Origin: Spirometra erinaceieuropaei
Taxonomy: Eukaryota; Platyhelminthes; Cestoda; Diphyllobothriidea; Diphyllobothriidae
Direction of reading: 5' to 3'
DNA: 64,000 bases
Assembly: GCA_902702965.1 (NCBI GenBank)
Contig: CACRXP010000227.1
Span: forward strand, 218,104-282,103
Shown here: one piece after another, positions 24,101-32,060 of the stretch
Layout of the letters: every line of letters begins with the position of its first letter
Numbering within the stretch: position 1 is the stretch's first letter
Translations under genes and position numbers: made by a program
Notes under the pieces: model-generated
Told to the model about the DNA's origin: nothing
What the model saw: the letters and a program-made list of their open reading frames with translations, nothing else
Database searches by the model: none

Positions 24101-27100
24101 AAGTCGTATATGTTCCGCGTGCGGAAAATCACAGATTTCTCTACGGTAATAAAGGGGGACCGTACAGGGTTCATAAAATTTAACAGTGGATTTGATCCAC
24201 ATTGTTAACTTTACAAGCCACATTGGTAAATGCAGAGACATGTAAATTCATGAACGGCCTTTTCACGGTATTTAAATGCCCTCCTTCGAGTATAAAATTG
24301 AAAGTAGACGTAATTTAACACCGAATAGGTAGAAGAATGAATAGGTTTATGCATGTTTTCCATGAAATTTCATTAGACATTTGAGGGCATCGAAAATCAA
24401 AGATAAAAATTTATGCCAATTAAGTAGCCATTTTTACAGAGTGTAATTTCTGCATGCAGCCGGAAGGAAGTTCATTCAAAAGCCAACATCATGGGGTAGC
24501 TAAAATATTATAGAAGTATGTCGTAGACTGACCACTTTTACAAACCTACTTAATCTATCTTTTCGAAATGAAAACGCATTTCGGAATTTCGGTTGGCATT
24601 TCATGAGTTAGCCTACCTAATGTACCTTTAACAGCTTGAGCAATATTACATTTCTTACGTCCATTTTAAGAAGGTAATGAGACGCCAAATATATATTTGG
24701 TAAGTCTACCGGCACTATAAACCCCTGCTTAAGTCACCGTCCCTGCTCCCATTGCTGCTGCAACTGTGGGGCACACAGTGGACATCATAGAAACCGATGG
24801 TCGAACTGTCACTTATCTACATGAGTGCAGCAACCTTAACTGTAAGCGTTTGCCAATCCAAATGTCAGCCATCCCGAAATTGTGTTTTTGGCTTCGCGTA
24901 ATTAATATGAAACAGAGTGTGATCAAGCACGTCATTTTCAAAAAAGTTAGATAATTATTAATTTAAAAAATTCGGATTTGTAGACCACTTTGATCGTGTG
25001 CCTACAGACAATCCTATGTTTTGAAACATCCATATTTACTGATATCTGCGGATATCCTATAAGAAACAATGCAAATGGCCACCTTCGGGCGGCTATTCGA
25101 ATTTACGAGCACGTTTTAAGATACATTCTGCGCCGTCTAGTTTTCTGCTAATACGTTATTTAAAAACAGAACGGACATATCTTTAATAGCTTGAGCAATA
25201 TTATATTTATTACGTCCATTTTAAGCAACTGATGAGGTGACATATTTGGTGATGCCTAAGAGCTTAATCGTTAGGTTGATGCTCTTAAAATATGTCTTAT
25301 TTTGGGGGCTTTCGCAGACAAAGTGCAGAAACTATCATTTTTGAACTGTCGATTAAGAATACGAAAATCTGCGAAGAGTTCATTAATATGTAAAATGCAC
25401 CCTGCAACTCAGCCGACTACACCGTCGTCAAAACACACACAGTAATATAAATGAAGAAAAGTTCTTCTAATGCTCAGAAAAGGACATGATTACAATCGAG
25501 TCTGCCAATTCTACTTCAATTTCTGAGTCGCTCGCCGGCCTCTCGGCATGCGACCTGTGACGCTCCTATCAGCTAAATCAGGTAAATTCTCTCTCTTTTG
25601 ATCAGCTTCATCTTGAGCAATACGAAAACGGAGAACGTTGCATAAAATTCTAACAAAAAGCTTTAAAAAACAAGAACAAACAGTACGCTCATAACTGTGT
25701 GAATTTCCGTCCGGTGTATTTGAGGGAAATGTACTTACGCCTTTCGATTCCTCATTTATCTCATACAAATTCGTGGAATTAGCCATAACGTAGGGAAGTT
25801 ACAGTGTTAATTGGAAGCATACCTGGCTTCACATAAGTGCGTTTGTTTTTAAGACTTCGTAATCACGCAGTCCGATTCTTGCTAAAACATGTGTCTGTCA
25901 AGGTGATATTTCAATATCTCCACAGACTGAGACATCACAGTCGCCTCGGGCGGGTTATTCCATGGTTCCACTACACGACTTGTGGAAAAATACTCTTCTA
26001 CATACAGTATTCCGTGGGACACATTTACTTGGAAGGAAGCCTCCTGAGGTTGGTTGCTGTGGCGAGTTGGAAGATGTCCCCACACCGTGAGACGCAGTCC
26101 AAACCACGAACGTAACCAAAAGTCCCTATCAAGCCCCCGCGTAATTGCACATGATTCAGAGGATAGAGATTTAGGTCAGCTAAGCGGGTCTCGTATAACA
26201 GTGCTCATTGACCTCCTAGTAACTCTGTTGCTAGCCTCTGCGCTCTTTCGAGTAAGTTATGGTCTCCAAGTCTGAACCGCATGTTTAAACCTCACAGGCT
26301 TACCAAAGACTCTGGAGATGCTGTCTTCGTCGAAGACTGTGAATGTCCGCTTGATAGCGTACAGCTCTGTGGTTGTGCCCTCAGTCGCTTTACAAGAGTG
26401 TTCAGAAGACTGTAGCGTGTTGGCCATCAAAACGCCGAGATCATTCTGCGTTTCGGCTTCTGGAGGTGGTATCCCGTTTAGATGGTAGATGCACCTATCA
26501 GAGACTCGGTATCGACTATCAAGACGATGCGTGGTGCATTTGTTTCAGTCGAATGACCGGAGCCGTCTACGGGACCACTCTTCCAACGGACAAAGATTTT
26601 CTTAGAAGTCCGCTTAGTCGGCAGCACTGCGAATGACTTTCCAGATTTTATATCGTTTGCGAACATGACACAGTCCCAGTCCGATTCTTGTACACAATAA
26701 GTGGTAAACAAGAGGAACAGGGTCGATCCTAGCGCTGAACCATGTGAGACTTCATCCATTATGACTGTACGCTTTGATTGCTAATGATATACACAGACAA
26801 ACTGAGATGGGCCGATGAGGAAATTTTCGATCCATTTAAGAGGTTTGTCCCTGATACCCACTATTCTCAGTTTGTATAGGAGACGTTGGTACTCAGGTCA
26901 AGCCCCGAACAGTAGGAAAGGACAAAAGTCACCAGAATAAGGGACACAGTAGCCGGCGACGATTACTCGCTGCCAAAAATGAATGATCTTGAGGGTGGTG
27001 GGATGTTAAACAAGGACGTTATGAAACGACACTAAGAACTGTGTAGAGTTATTTGGGTGAAGTGACACTTCCATCTATTTCGGTTATGCCTTTATTTCCA

Positions 27101-28952
27101 ACCTAACGTTTCTCACTTCCTTTCGTGTGAATGAGTATTGTGAAGAGTTAACGACTCCATTCTGATCGGTCTTATCCAGGATCTAATCCCCGTGCTACGT
27201 TACCGTGTTGTGTGCTATCCTCGACATCCACAACCGCTACAGCTAGACATTACAATGATGGCTACCGCCAATAACCTTCATCACATCAATGTAGGCGGCC
27301 TGCGAAGTGTGTTTTTTTCACTGAGTATGCCTGACCAGCGTTATATTTTGTAGAGAAAGTTTTCCATACACGATCTTCCCTTAAGAAAGTCGTATTGTAC
27401 ATTGGACAAGATATAGTGGGCTTTCAAAGAACTCATGAATGTCTTTTTAATGGTCTTTGTGACTTTGCAGCAGATTGATGCCAAGCCGAACGATCTGTGA
27501 TTGTTCGAAAGTTCACAACTACCACTTGCGAATCGATGTACGGTGGGGTGTCTTACAGATCATGGGACAATTCCAGTGCAATCATGTATAAAGATCAGCC
27601 TTTTAAAATTTCCTGTCTAGGTCGCTTTGTTTACTCTGTAATATGCACGGACAGGCTTCGCGCAATTCTAAAATTAAGTCAATCAATTTGACGCGAATTT
27701 TTGCCCTTCCGGCATTTCTGATTTACTTGAGTTAATGTTTATTTCTTACTAATAAATTGGTTTTTCTCAATATTTCTCTTGTTATTTAATCTAACTGACG
27801 GTGACGCATCGTCAATTTGGTGTTTGGCTGGATGCACTCGGACGCGTTTCGACAATGATTAAAGATTTTTCGTAGCTTTGGACTTATTCCATGATTAAGG
27901 TCAACTAATGTAAATAACTATGTTACTTAATGTTTCACGGATTTCACGCTTGGCTGTACATTGTTGCTTTAACTTAAATTGTAATGAGTGCCTTCCAGCT
28001 GTCAGGATAGAAGAACTTTCAATGTGGACAGTCGACACATAGTTCGATCAAAGATCCCTCTAATACAGGTTAGCTCATACTGTCTGTCTCAGATAATCAT
28101 CAACTACCCACAAGAAAGGTTTTAGTTATTATATAAATATAAATATATATATATATATACATTTTCTTTTTCAATAATTTCAGACCTAGATGAACATTGG
28201 TGTTGGGACTCAAAATAGAATATGTCCCTTTTGATTTTTAGGTTAAAAGAAAATTTAAGACGAACAATCACTGCATAAATCGACCTAACATCACTGTAAT
28301 TCAGACTAGCACACATGGGCTGTCTCAGATAACTACAATTATCTCGCCAGAAATTGCTTACTTATATTATTTCACCATCAGATTCTTTCTTGAAACTCAG
28401 TTGTAACTGCCGTTTAGTCCATCAAATAACACATCACGAGTAAATTTGCCAAGTCCAATCTTGCCGTTAAGACCACAAATCCGTAAAGTGTTGGAGTCAA
28501 AGGGTTCGGGTAACTTACCGCGTTGAAATGTATTCAGCACACCGTGCCCTCAAACTGTCTATTCGCAGTTTTTTAGCCACCTCCACCAGTTCACCCAAGA
28601 TGGCTTCCGTAATCTCAATCCTTCCATTGTACGCAAAACTAATGATCATTTCTATCATCCTATAAAATACGTCAGGCAAATTTCATATGGCATACTTACT
28701 CAGGCGAAAGCCCCTCCAACTCCTCGAATTCGGCACATTCCCCGCCATGAAGGAAGGCCTCTCTAAAGAAGGGGATCGTGGCTGCGAGAACAACCTTGTG
28801 CGCCACAATGCGCACACCATTCGCCTTTGAATACATCAGAATTACCAAATAGTAGAACCTACAAAGAATGTGAAGTCACATAACCTGCCCTGTTTCCGGT
28901 CTCTTTCCAAGAGGTTGAAGGGTCTGTACTCCTGTGACTGGAAGGTTGTCAT
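8978..28952 (-). CDS. Middle KLHL-type BTB-BACK-Kelch gene (ten exons traced, apparently intact)
   Basis: Exons are 28952-28863, 28824-28700, 28659-28519 (BTB), 20657-20274 (BACK type B), 19864-19496 (BACK type A), 16261-16002 (linker/Kelch), 14226-13977, 13207-13064, 12839-12421 and 11127-11030 (Kelch). Lengths sum to 2280 nt (760 codons) with matching phases at every junction and no stop. Leaving out either BACK exon gives about 630-640 residues, the normal KLHL size, so the two BACK exons may be alternatives. A last exon probably lies near 9.16-8.98 kb. The family role is a substrate adaptor of Cullin-3 ubiquitin ligase; substrate unknown. Introns hold two long-inverted-repeat elements, a Merlin relic, a 313-bp MITE and a CR1 relic. 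Expression and splicing are not shown by DNA. Confidence 0.8.
9250..11029. other. 3' intron/flank of middle gene
   Basis: Sequence at 9290-10050 is homologous to 36970-37650 of the right unit, including a segment near 9640-9760 that is open in the right unit (37228-37443) but has in-frame stops here, so I do not call it coding. A telomere-like block sits at 10376-10492. No other gene is visible. Confidence 0.5.
10376..10492. repeat. Degenerate telomere-like (CCCTAA-type) block
   Basis: About 115 bp consist of irregular variants of CCCTAA and CCTAAC (TTTTAACCCTAACACTAACC and so on). This resembles the flatworm telomere repeat TTAGGG in degenerate interstitial form. I could not find inverted ends or a target duplication around it, unlike the block at 41.7 kb. 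Confidence 0.7.
11030..11127 (-). CDS. Middle KLHL gene exon 10: Kelch
   Basis: The 98-nt exon follows TTTTTTTACCAG and ends TCG/GTATGT. It encodes EHKLDSDDTANAMVFLPMVE then DRRPGKPPQRSS. The right unit has the same exon (SSGEYAMVFLPAVKERRPG), which argues that it is real. It completes the glycine codon at the end of exon 9 (IYIMG). Confidence 0.65.
11452..11475. repeat. (CTG)n trinucleotide run
   Basis: Eight CTG units lie in the intron between exons 9 and 10 of the middle gene. On the minus strand they read as CAG. Confidence 0.9.
12421..12839 (-). CDS. Middle KLHL gene exon 9: Kelch blades
   Basis: The 419-nt exon lies between TCCCTTCTAG and ATGG/GTGAGT (phase 2 in, 1 out). It starts WSEGPGCEFDLTISCLISV and contains GVEVNGQIFVVEMAF, then VPEGQWTVITEMPF and ends FSMVLAAGDIYIMG. 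The last two are the W..+..MP.....S....G.IY+MGG signature of a Kelch repeat. The right unit keeps an exon of identical length. Confidence 0.8.
13064..13207 (-). CDS. Middle KLHL gene exon 8
   Basis: The 144-nt exon (48 codons) is proposed between AATTAAAG and GCATT/GTTAGG. It encodes ERLTQLLDRSKLQVHGSQLE then DGDLFTADKSTVDIIGFP. Phases fit exon 7 and exon 9 with these sites. The in-frame TAA just upstream of the exon forces the acceptor to this AG. An alternative donor five bases further gives the wrong phase. The equivalent exon in the right unit is broken. Confidence 0.6.
13977..14226 (-). CDS. Middle KLHL gene exon 7: Kelch
   Basis: The 250-nt exon follows ATGTCGACAG and ends GACAC/GTGAGT. 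It encodes SVSMVRTDSIYAFGEARGS, a Kelch strand pair with the Y.FG turn, then IFTPGTGERRRGSAAPGG and HRAVVFGKKILVASTV. The right unit has the same exon with two extra codons. The frame is open. Confidence 0.78.
14547..14862 (-). mobile_element. Merlin / ISXO2-like transposase relic
   Basis: The frame encodes ATGEWKTYNRLPSEGYLHFS, VNHSKNFKDPTTGRHTNAIE and SRLKRKLHGG. This is the C-terminal half of an ISXO2-like (IS1595/Merlin) DDE transposase: T(D).W..Y..L...GY.H..VNHS..F.....G.HTN.IE..W..LKR. The catalytic aspartate expected before W is glycine here (TGEW) and a stop lies just upstream; the last acidic residue in NAIE is kept. It is an inactive fossil in the intron between exons 6 and 7 of the middle gene. 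Confidence 0.72.
15640..15840 (+). repeat. GC-rich dispersed repeat, 3' part
   Basis: This block shares about 180 bp with 61367-61537: TAGCCC, then TCGAGGCGGTTACTGGGGCG, GCAAGCAAGTGAGCGAC and CACCTCTACACCCC. The fuller copy at 60987-61538 is an insertion with direct flanking repeats, so this is probably a retroposed repeat. Upstream at 15463 a GGTTCGAT resembles a tRNA B box, but I could not define a convincing A box. Confidence 0.5.
16002..16261 (-). CDS. Middle KLHL gene exon 6: linker and first Kelch strand
   Basis: The 260-nt exon follows CCTTTGATAG and ends GGTG/GTACGT. It encodes ELIQRAQQFASACST, RKPRVYRDSGRPVLFALS and DAWNTVARIGCSYDVPVVGF. Length and phases match the left gene. The frame is intact, in contrast to the right copy. 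Confidence 0.8.
16555..16762 (-). pseudogene. Decayed duplicate of exon 6 (middle unit)
   Basis: A diverged, frame-broken copy of exon 6 with the GCAAGCTGCTGAGCCTG block at its gene-proximal end. It is cut at 16761 by insertion of long-inverted-repeat element copy 2. Equivalents are at 2034-2176 and 43745-43915. Confidence 0.5.
16763..17752. mobile_element. Long-inverted-repeat DNA element, copy 2 (diverged subfamily)
   Basis: The ends are CAGTGAGTGACCGATCTC and its inverse, flanked on both sides by TA. Arms of over 300 bp are inverted copies (for example GATATCGGCTTTTGAATA near 16895 and its inverse near 17610). The core differs from copies 1 and 3, so this is a related subfamily. No transposase is present. 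Confidence 0.78.
17966..18918. mobile_element. Long-inverted-repeat DNA element, copy 3
   Basis: The ends are CAGTAGATGGGCTAACTC and its inverse, with TA on both flanks (17964-17965 and 18919-18920). The arms are long and the core is in the same orientation as copy 1. It lies only about 210 bp from copy 2 in the same intron. Confidence 0.82.
19496..19864 (-). CDS. Middle KLHL gene exon 5: BACK domain (type A)
   Basis: The 369-nt exon follows GCTTTCAAG and ends TCTCG/GTAAGT, phase 2 at both ends. It encodes RLSPENIAAYLRISEEFGF, KNFEEFATTTAFTKLSSSQL, LLARDDLVVANEATVLRSL and LLQIPANILHDIVSE. It is nearly identical to its left and right counterparts. Confidence 0.85.
20274..20657 (-). CDS. Middle KLHL gene exon 4: second BACK-type exon (type B)
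   Basis: The 384-nt exon has phase 2 at both ends and a CAG/GCAAGT donor. It encodes LELAHNLAMEDIVEACMQGF, CEIGEEEFCSLLTRPDLRI, HRSIVCWLEHRITEG and FECLASY-like FEFLASYPHLFGTICSLF. Few residues differ from the left copy. The frame is fully open. Confidence 0.78.
21048..21360. mobile_element. 313-bp MITE with about 35-bp inverted ends
   Basis: The left end CAGGACCTGGAGTTAAT and the right end, read in reverse complement as CAGGACTTGGAGCTAAAT, continue inward to TCCGGGACATGACTTTT on both sides. The other units have uninterrupted sequence here (CATGCGTAAACTACCACTC). AACTA occurs on both sides (21042-21046 and 21392-21396), which suggests a short target duplication and about 30 bp of extra right-end sequence. 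No coding capacity. Confidence 0.65.
23785..24622. mobile_element. Long-inverted-repeat DNA element, copy 4 (left end truncated)
   Basis: The right end GAGTTAGCCTACCTAATG is followed by TA. The left end lacks the outermost 100 bp or so. The core lies in the orientation opposite to copies 1 and 3 (TTCTCTACGGTAATAAAGGG here). Confidence 0.7.
24706..24825 (-). repeat. GC-rich dispersed repeat, 5' part
   Basis: In reverse complement this block matches the start of the insertion at 60987 (AGTTCGACCATCGGTTTC, then GTCCACTGTGTGCCCCACAG and GGGAGCAGGGACGGTGA). A related block occurs twice at about 35140-35225 and 35262-35330. Confidence 0.55.
25880..27520 (-). mobile_element. CR1/Jockey-like non-LTR retrotransposon relic (middle unit)
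   Basis: Read on the minus strand, frames carry GSALGSTLFLLFTTYCVQES and DCVMFANDIKSG, which correspond to GS.LGP.LF..F.ND and the F.DD box (here FAND). They continue with NTLQSSEHSCKATEGTT-like and AIKRTF, and end RVVEPWNNPPEATVMSQSVE, the conserved C-terminus (VV..WN.LP..VV...S...FK). The N-terminal part of the RT matches at 27340-27500. Many stops and frameshifts are present. The right unit has the same element in the same intron (47840-50340). Confidence 0.72.
28519..28952 (-). CDS. Middle KLHL gene exons 1-3: BTB/POZ domain
   Basis: Exons 28952-28863, 28824-28700 and 28659-28519 have exactly the lengths of the left gene (90, 125, 141 nt) and introns of 38 and 40 nt. Joined protein runs MTTFQSQEYRPFNLLERD, GRLCDFTFFANGVRIVAHKV, FFREAFLHGGECAEFEEL and MIISFAYNGRIEITEAILGE. 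All are open. The ATG is the first in frame before the BTB core. Confidence 0.88.
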
Positions 28953-29115
28953 CGTGCTTCCAGGCAAGCTGGATGCCAAGTAAACAAATGCACCAGCGTG
29001 TTCATTCTTATGCCACCGCTTACCTGTTCGTGTTTTAATTGGGTATATTTGATTGGTGTTAGACAGGCAACTAGTTACCCAATGAGAAACCGAATGACAC
29101 AGGTCGATACGTCTG
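28953..29115 (-). promoter_or_regulatory. Conserved 5' flank (middle unit)
   Basis: Homologous to 7149-7345 and 51545-51720 but with small deletions: one CCAAT-containing segment is shortened to ACACCAATCAAATATA. The inverted CCAAT (CTCATTGGGTAAC) upstream remains. Probably promoter/5' UTR by conservation only. Confidence 0.35.
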
Positions 29116-29200
29116 ACAAAGGATTGATTCCACTGCTGCAATCATGTTAACAGGTTTGGCGTCAGCCGTGTTAAATGAAGCCTCTTGCCGTAGAACCTGC

Positions 29201-30074
29201 NNNNNNNNNNNNNNNNNNNNNNNNNNNNNNNNNNNNNNNNNNNNNNNNNNNNNNNNNNNNNNNNNNNNNNNNNNNNNNNNNNNNNNNNNNNNNNNNNNNN
29301 NNNNNNNNNNNNNNNNNNNNNNNNNNNNNNNNNNNNNNNNNNNNNNNNNNNNNNNNNNNNNNNNNNNNNNNNNNNNNNNNNNNNNNNNNNNNNNNNNNNN
29401 NNNNNNNNNNNNNNNNNNNNNNNNNNNNNNNNNNNNNNNNNNNNNNNNNNNNNNNNNNNNNNNNNNNNNNNNNNNNNNNNNNNNNNNNNNNNNNNNNNNN
29501 NNNNNNNNNNNNNNNNNNNNNNNNNNNNNNNNNNNNNNNNNNNNNNNNNNNNNNNNNNNNNNNNNNNNNNNNNNNNNNNNNNNNNNNNNNNNNNNNNNNN
29601 NNNNNNNNNNNNNNNNNNNNNNNNNNNNNNNNNNNNNNNNNNNNNNNNNNNNNNNNNNNNNNNNNNNNNNNNNNNNNNNNNNNNNNNNNNNNNNNNNNNN
29701 NNNNNNNNNNNNNNNNNNNNNNNNNNNNNNNNNNNNNNNNNNNNNNNNNNNNNNNNNNNNNNNNNNNNNNNNNNNNNNNNNNNNNNNNNNNNNNNNNNNN
29801 NNNNNNNNNNNNNNNNNNNNNNNNNNNNNNNNNNNNNNNNNNNNNNNNNNNNNNNNNNNNNNNNNNNNNNNNNNNNNNNNNNNNNNNNNNNNNNNNNNNN
29901 NNNNNNNNNNNNNNNNNNNNNNNNNNNNNNNNNNNNNNNNNNNNNNNNNNNNNNNNNNNNNNNNNNNNNNNNNNNNNNNNNNNNNNNNNNNNNNNNNNNN
30001 NNNNNNNNNNNNNNNNNNNNNNNNNNNNNNNNNNNNNNNNNNNNNNNNNNNNNNNNNNNNNNNNNNNNNNNNNN
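29201..30074. other. Assembly gap (N run)
   Basis: 874 unknown bases. They hide the 5' part of the Penelope-like element, including the N-terminal RT region and any upstream ribozyme copy, and part of the spacer between the middle gene and the element. Confidence 1.
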
Positions 30075-31207
30075 ATGGTATCTTTTGATGTTACATCCCT
30101 TTTTACTTCTATTCCCCAGGACCTGGCGATCGAGACAATCGAACTGCTACTACAAAGCAAATACGATGGAATGGAGAACCGTCTTGGACACGGCCAAATC
30201 CTTCAGCTCCTGAAGCTCTGTCTCTGGACGTACTTCACGTTCGACGGACAATCTACGAACAGGTGAAGGGCACACCAATGGGTTCGCCGATTTCGGGATT
30301 CATCGCCGAGGCGGTCCTGCAACGGTTAGAGTCGCTGGTCTTCCAACACCACAGACCGAAATTCTGGGCCCGTTATGTGGATGATACCTTCGTCGTCATC
30401 GAACGGGATCAGGTGTTGACATTCCAAGAACATCTCAACGCCGTCTTCCCGGACATTCAATTTACGATGGAGGAGGAAGCGAACAACCAGCTGGCCTTCC
30501 TGGATGTCCTCGTATGCCGCAAGGATTGTGGTGGACTAAAGACCAAAGTGTTCAGGAAAGCGACAAATACGATGCAATTATTGAACTTCAACAGTAACCA
30601 CCCAATCAGCCACAAACGCAGTTTTGTAAGGACGCTCTATCGGCGTGTCGAAACGCACTGCAGTGAGCCGGAAGACAAAATTGCTGAACTACAATACCTC
30701 CGACGTGTCTTCAAAGCCAATGGCTACCCGCGCAACTTCGTCGACCGGTGCATACGCAAAAGGGACGAAAGGCCTAACCGCACGGACACCAAGTCTTGGC
30801 GGGCACTTCCGTATGTCAAGAACGTTTCGGAAGCTGTCGGCCGCCTTCTCGCACCACTTGGGGTTGGAGTGGCACACAGACTGGAGGCTACCATCAGGAG
30901 TCTGATCATGAAACCGAAAGACCCACTGCCACGGCTAGAAGCGTCTGGAGTCGTTTATCGGATCTGGTGCAGTTGCGGACAAAGCAACTACGTCGGAGAA
31001 ACCGGAAGACAGCTCCGAACGAGAATGGCCGAACACGCGGCAGCGGTGCGCAGAAATGACGCCAGCTCTCAAGTTGCGGCTCATTTGACGAGATCCGGCC
31101 ACACATTTAAATTTGATGAGGCCGAAATTCTCGCAAGAGGTGACAACCGAGTGAGCCGGGAGCAACTGGAATCATGGTTTACTGGCCCCCAGTCCATCAA
31201 CAAGTGA
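30075..31207 (+). mobile_element. Penelope-like retroelement: reverse transcriptase and GIY-YIG nuclease, one frameshift
   Basis: The first frame (30075-30266) starts in RT motif A, MVSFDVTSLFTSIPQD. A one-base deletion near 30250 (GGACAATC where GGACAAATC is expected) ends it at TGA. The second frame (30263-31207) carries motif B, KGTPMGSPISGFIAEAVL, the catalytic box WARYVDDTFVVI, then LAFLDVLVCRK and LLNFNSNHPISHKRSF of the thumb region. The C-terminus is the Penelope-type nuclease: GVVYRIWCSCGQSNYVGETG, EHAAAVRRNDASSQVAAH and a final SWFTGPQSINK. The GIY-YIG domain cleaves target DNA and the RT copies the RNA. Apart from one deletion and the gap the ORF is well preserved, so the insertion is fairly young. 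It lies between the middle and right KLHL genes. Confidence 0.92.
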
Positions 31208-31530
31208 AACGATCTTCCCATTCAATACAGCGTGCTGAGACTTCGTCTAGGCGGAGTAATTGGCCACGCGGGGAGCGCACTGGTGAACACTCGTCCCAAC
31301 AACCGGGTCAACGCGTCAGATGGTCGAGCAATCATCACGCCAACATCCAACGCACGTGATGAAATTGCAGCAATTATCGACTCGAATGTCCGCCATCAAG
31401 CAATGATCACACCAAGTGTGACAATCCCGGATGAAGGGGGGAGCCGTGAACGTTTATAGGTATGCGGTAGCATGGCTACTGCACCCTATAAATACCGTAG
31501 CCCCTTGTGCAACAACCACCCGTTTCTGCT

Positions 31531-31586
31531 CTTTTGTCTCTGATGATGGATTCGAGTAGGAATCCGAAACGTCAGGCTAATAAAGC
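31531..31586 (+). ncRNA. Hammerhead ribozyme in Penelope-like element 3' region
   Basis: The conserved core CTGATGA lies at 31540-31546. Stem II is GGATTC (31548-31553) with GAATCC (31560-31565), a perfect six-pair stem with loop GAGTAG. GAAA follows at 31566-31569. ACGT at 31569-31572 is the very short, self-complementary stem III, and GTC at 31571-31573 gives the cleavage site after C31573. Stem I can form from GTCT (31536-31539) with AGGC (31574-31577) and, beyond an internal loop, CTTT with AAAG. Hammerhead motifs with minimal stem III are known in eukaryotic Penelope-like elements. Cleavage activity is not shown. Confidence 0.82.
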
Positions 31587-31629
31587 TCTTGTCCCGGCGA
31601 TCGTGTCTCCTTCTTCAAGACTGCATTGA

Positions 31630-32060
31630 GTCCTCAAACGTCCGACGAGGGCAATACGCGCAGAAATTTTCGTTGACAGTTCGAGTATGTGGAGAAGGCC
31701 TGGAGGTTGCCGTTGAGGGTCAGGGACGCCTTGATGTTAGCAGTAGCGATGAGGTTGGCTTCATAGATGGCTTCACCAGTCATCACTACGCTTCTCTGAT
31801 CCGGTTGGTCCTGCGCGAGGTTTTCCCGAAGTGCCGGGTTTGTATTTAGCCGTTTTAATGGGTCCCTGTTGCGACGGATTTGATCTCCCTATCGTCAAGC
31901 ACCCGAGTCAACATCTCCGCATAAGAGTTTTTCTGGTAGGCACTGGTCATCCATCCTCAGGAGGTTGCCACTCCATCCCAGTTGTAGTTGCCTCAGCATG
32001 GTATGGATGCTGAGGACTCCAGTCCGTTCCAGAACTTCTGTCTCGGCGATCCAGTCCTGC
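31630..32060 (-). mobile_element. LINE relic, C-terminal region with zinc-finger tail
   Basis: On the minus strand a decayed frame reads WQDWIAETEVLERTGVLSIH, TMLRQLQLGWSGNLLRMDDQ and, further on, GEAIYEANLIATANIKAS, ending in a CAYCPRRTF zinc-finger remnant near 31640. This is the C-terminal tail of a LINE common in tapeworm genomes (WQD.I..TEVL.RTG..SI...L...QLRW.GH..RMDD). Stops and frame breaks are frequent. Its 3' end abuts the Penelope-like element's 3' region. Confidence 0.7.

Larger units (their letters stand above)
21361..25880. other. Intron 3 of middle gene, with internal repeats
   Basis: No exon recognised. Several segments of about 150-400 bp repeat in direct order within this intron (for example 21400-21560 and 23060-23220; 23690-23770 and 24620-24700 and 25170-25240). 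The same motif set occurs in the right unit at 46000-46700, so the intron was built by local duplications before the gene was copied. Confidence 0.5.

Noticed and set aside
29144..30266. Long open frames spanning the N run on both strands
   Set aside because: They are open only because unknown bases contain no stop codons. Real coding evidence begins at 30075.
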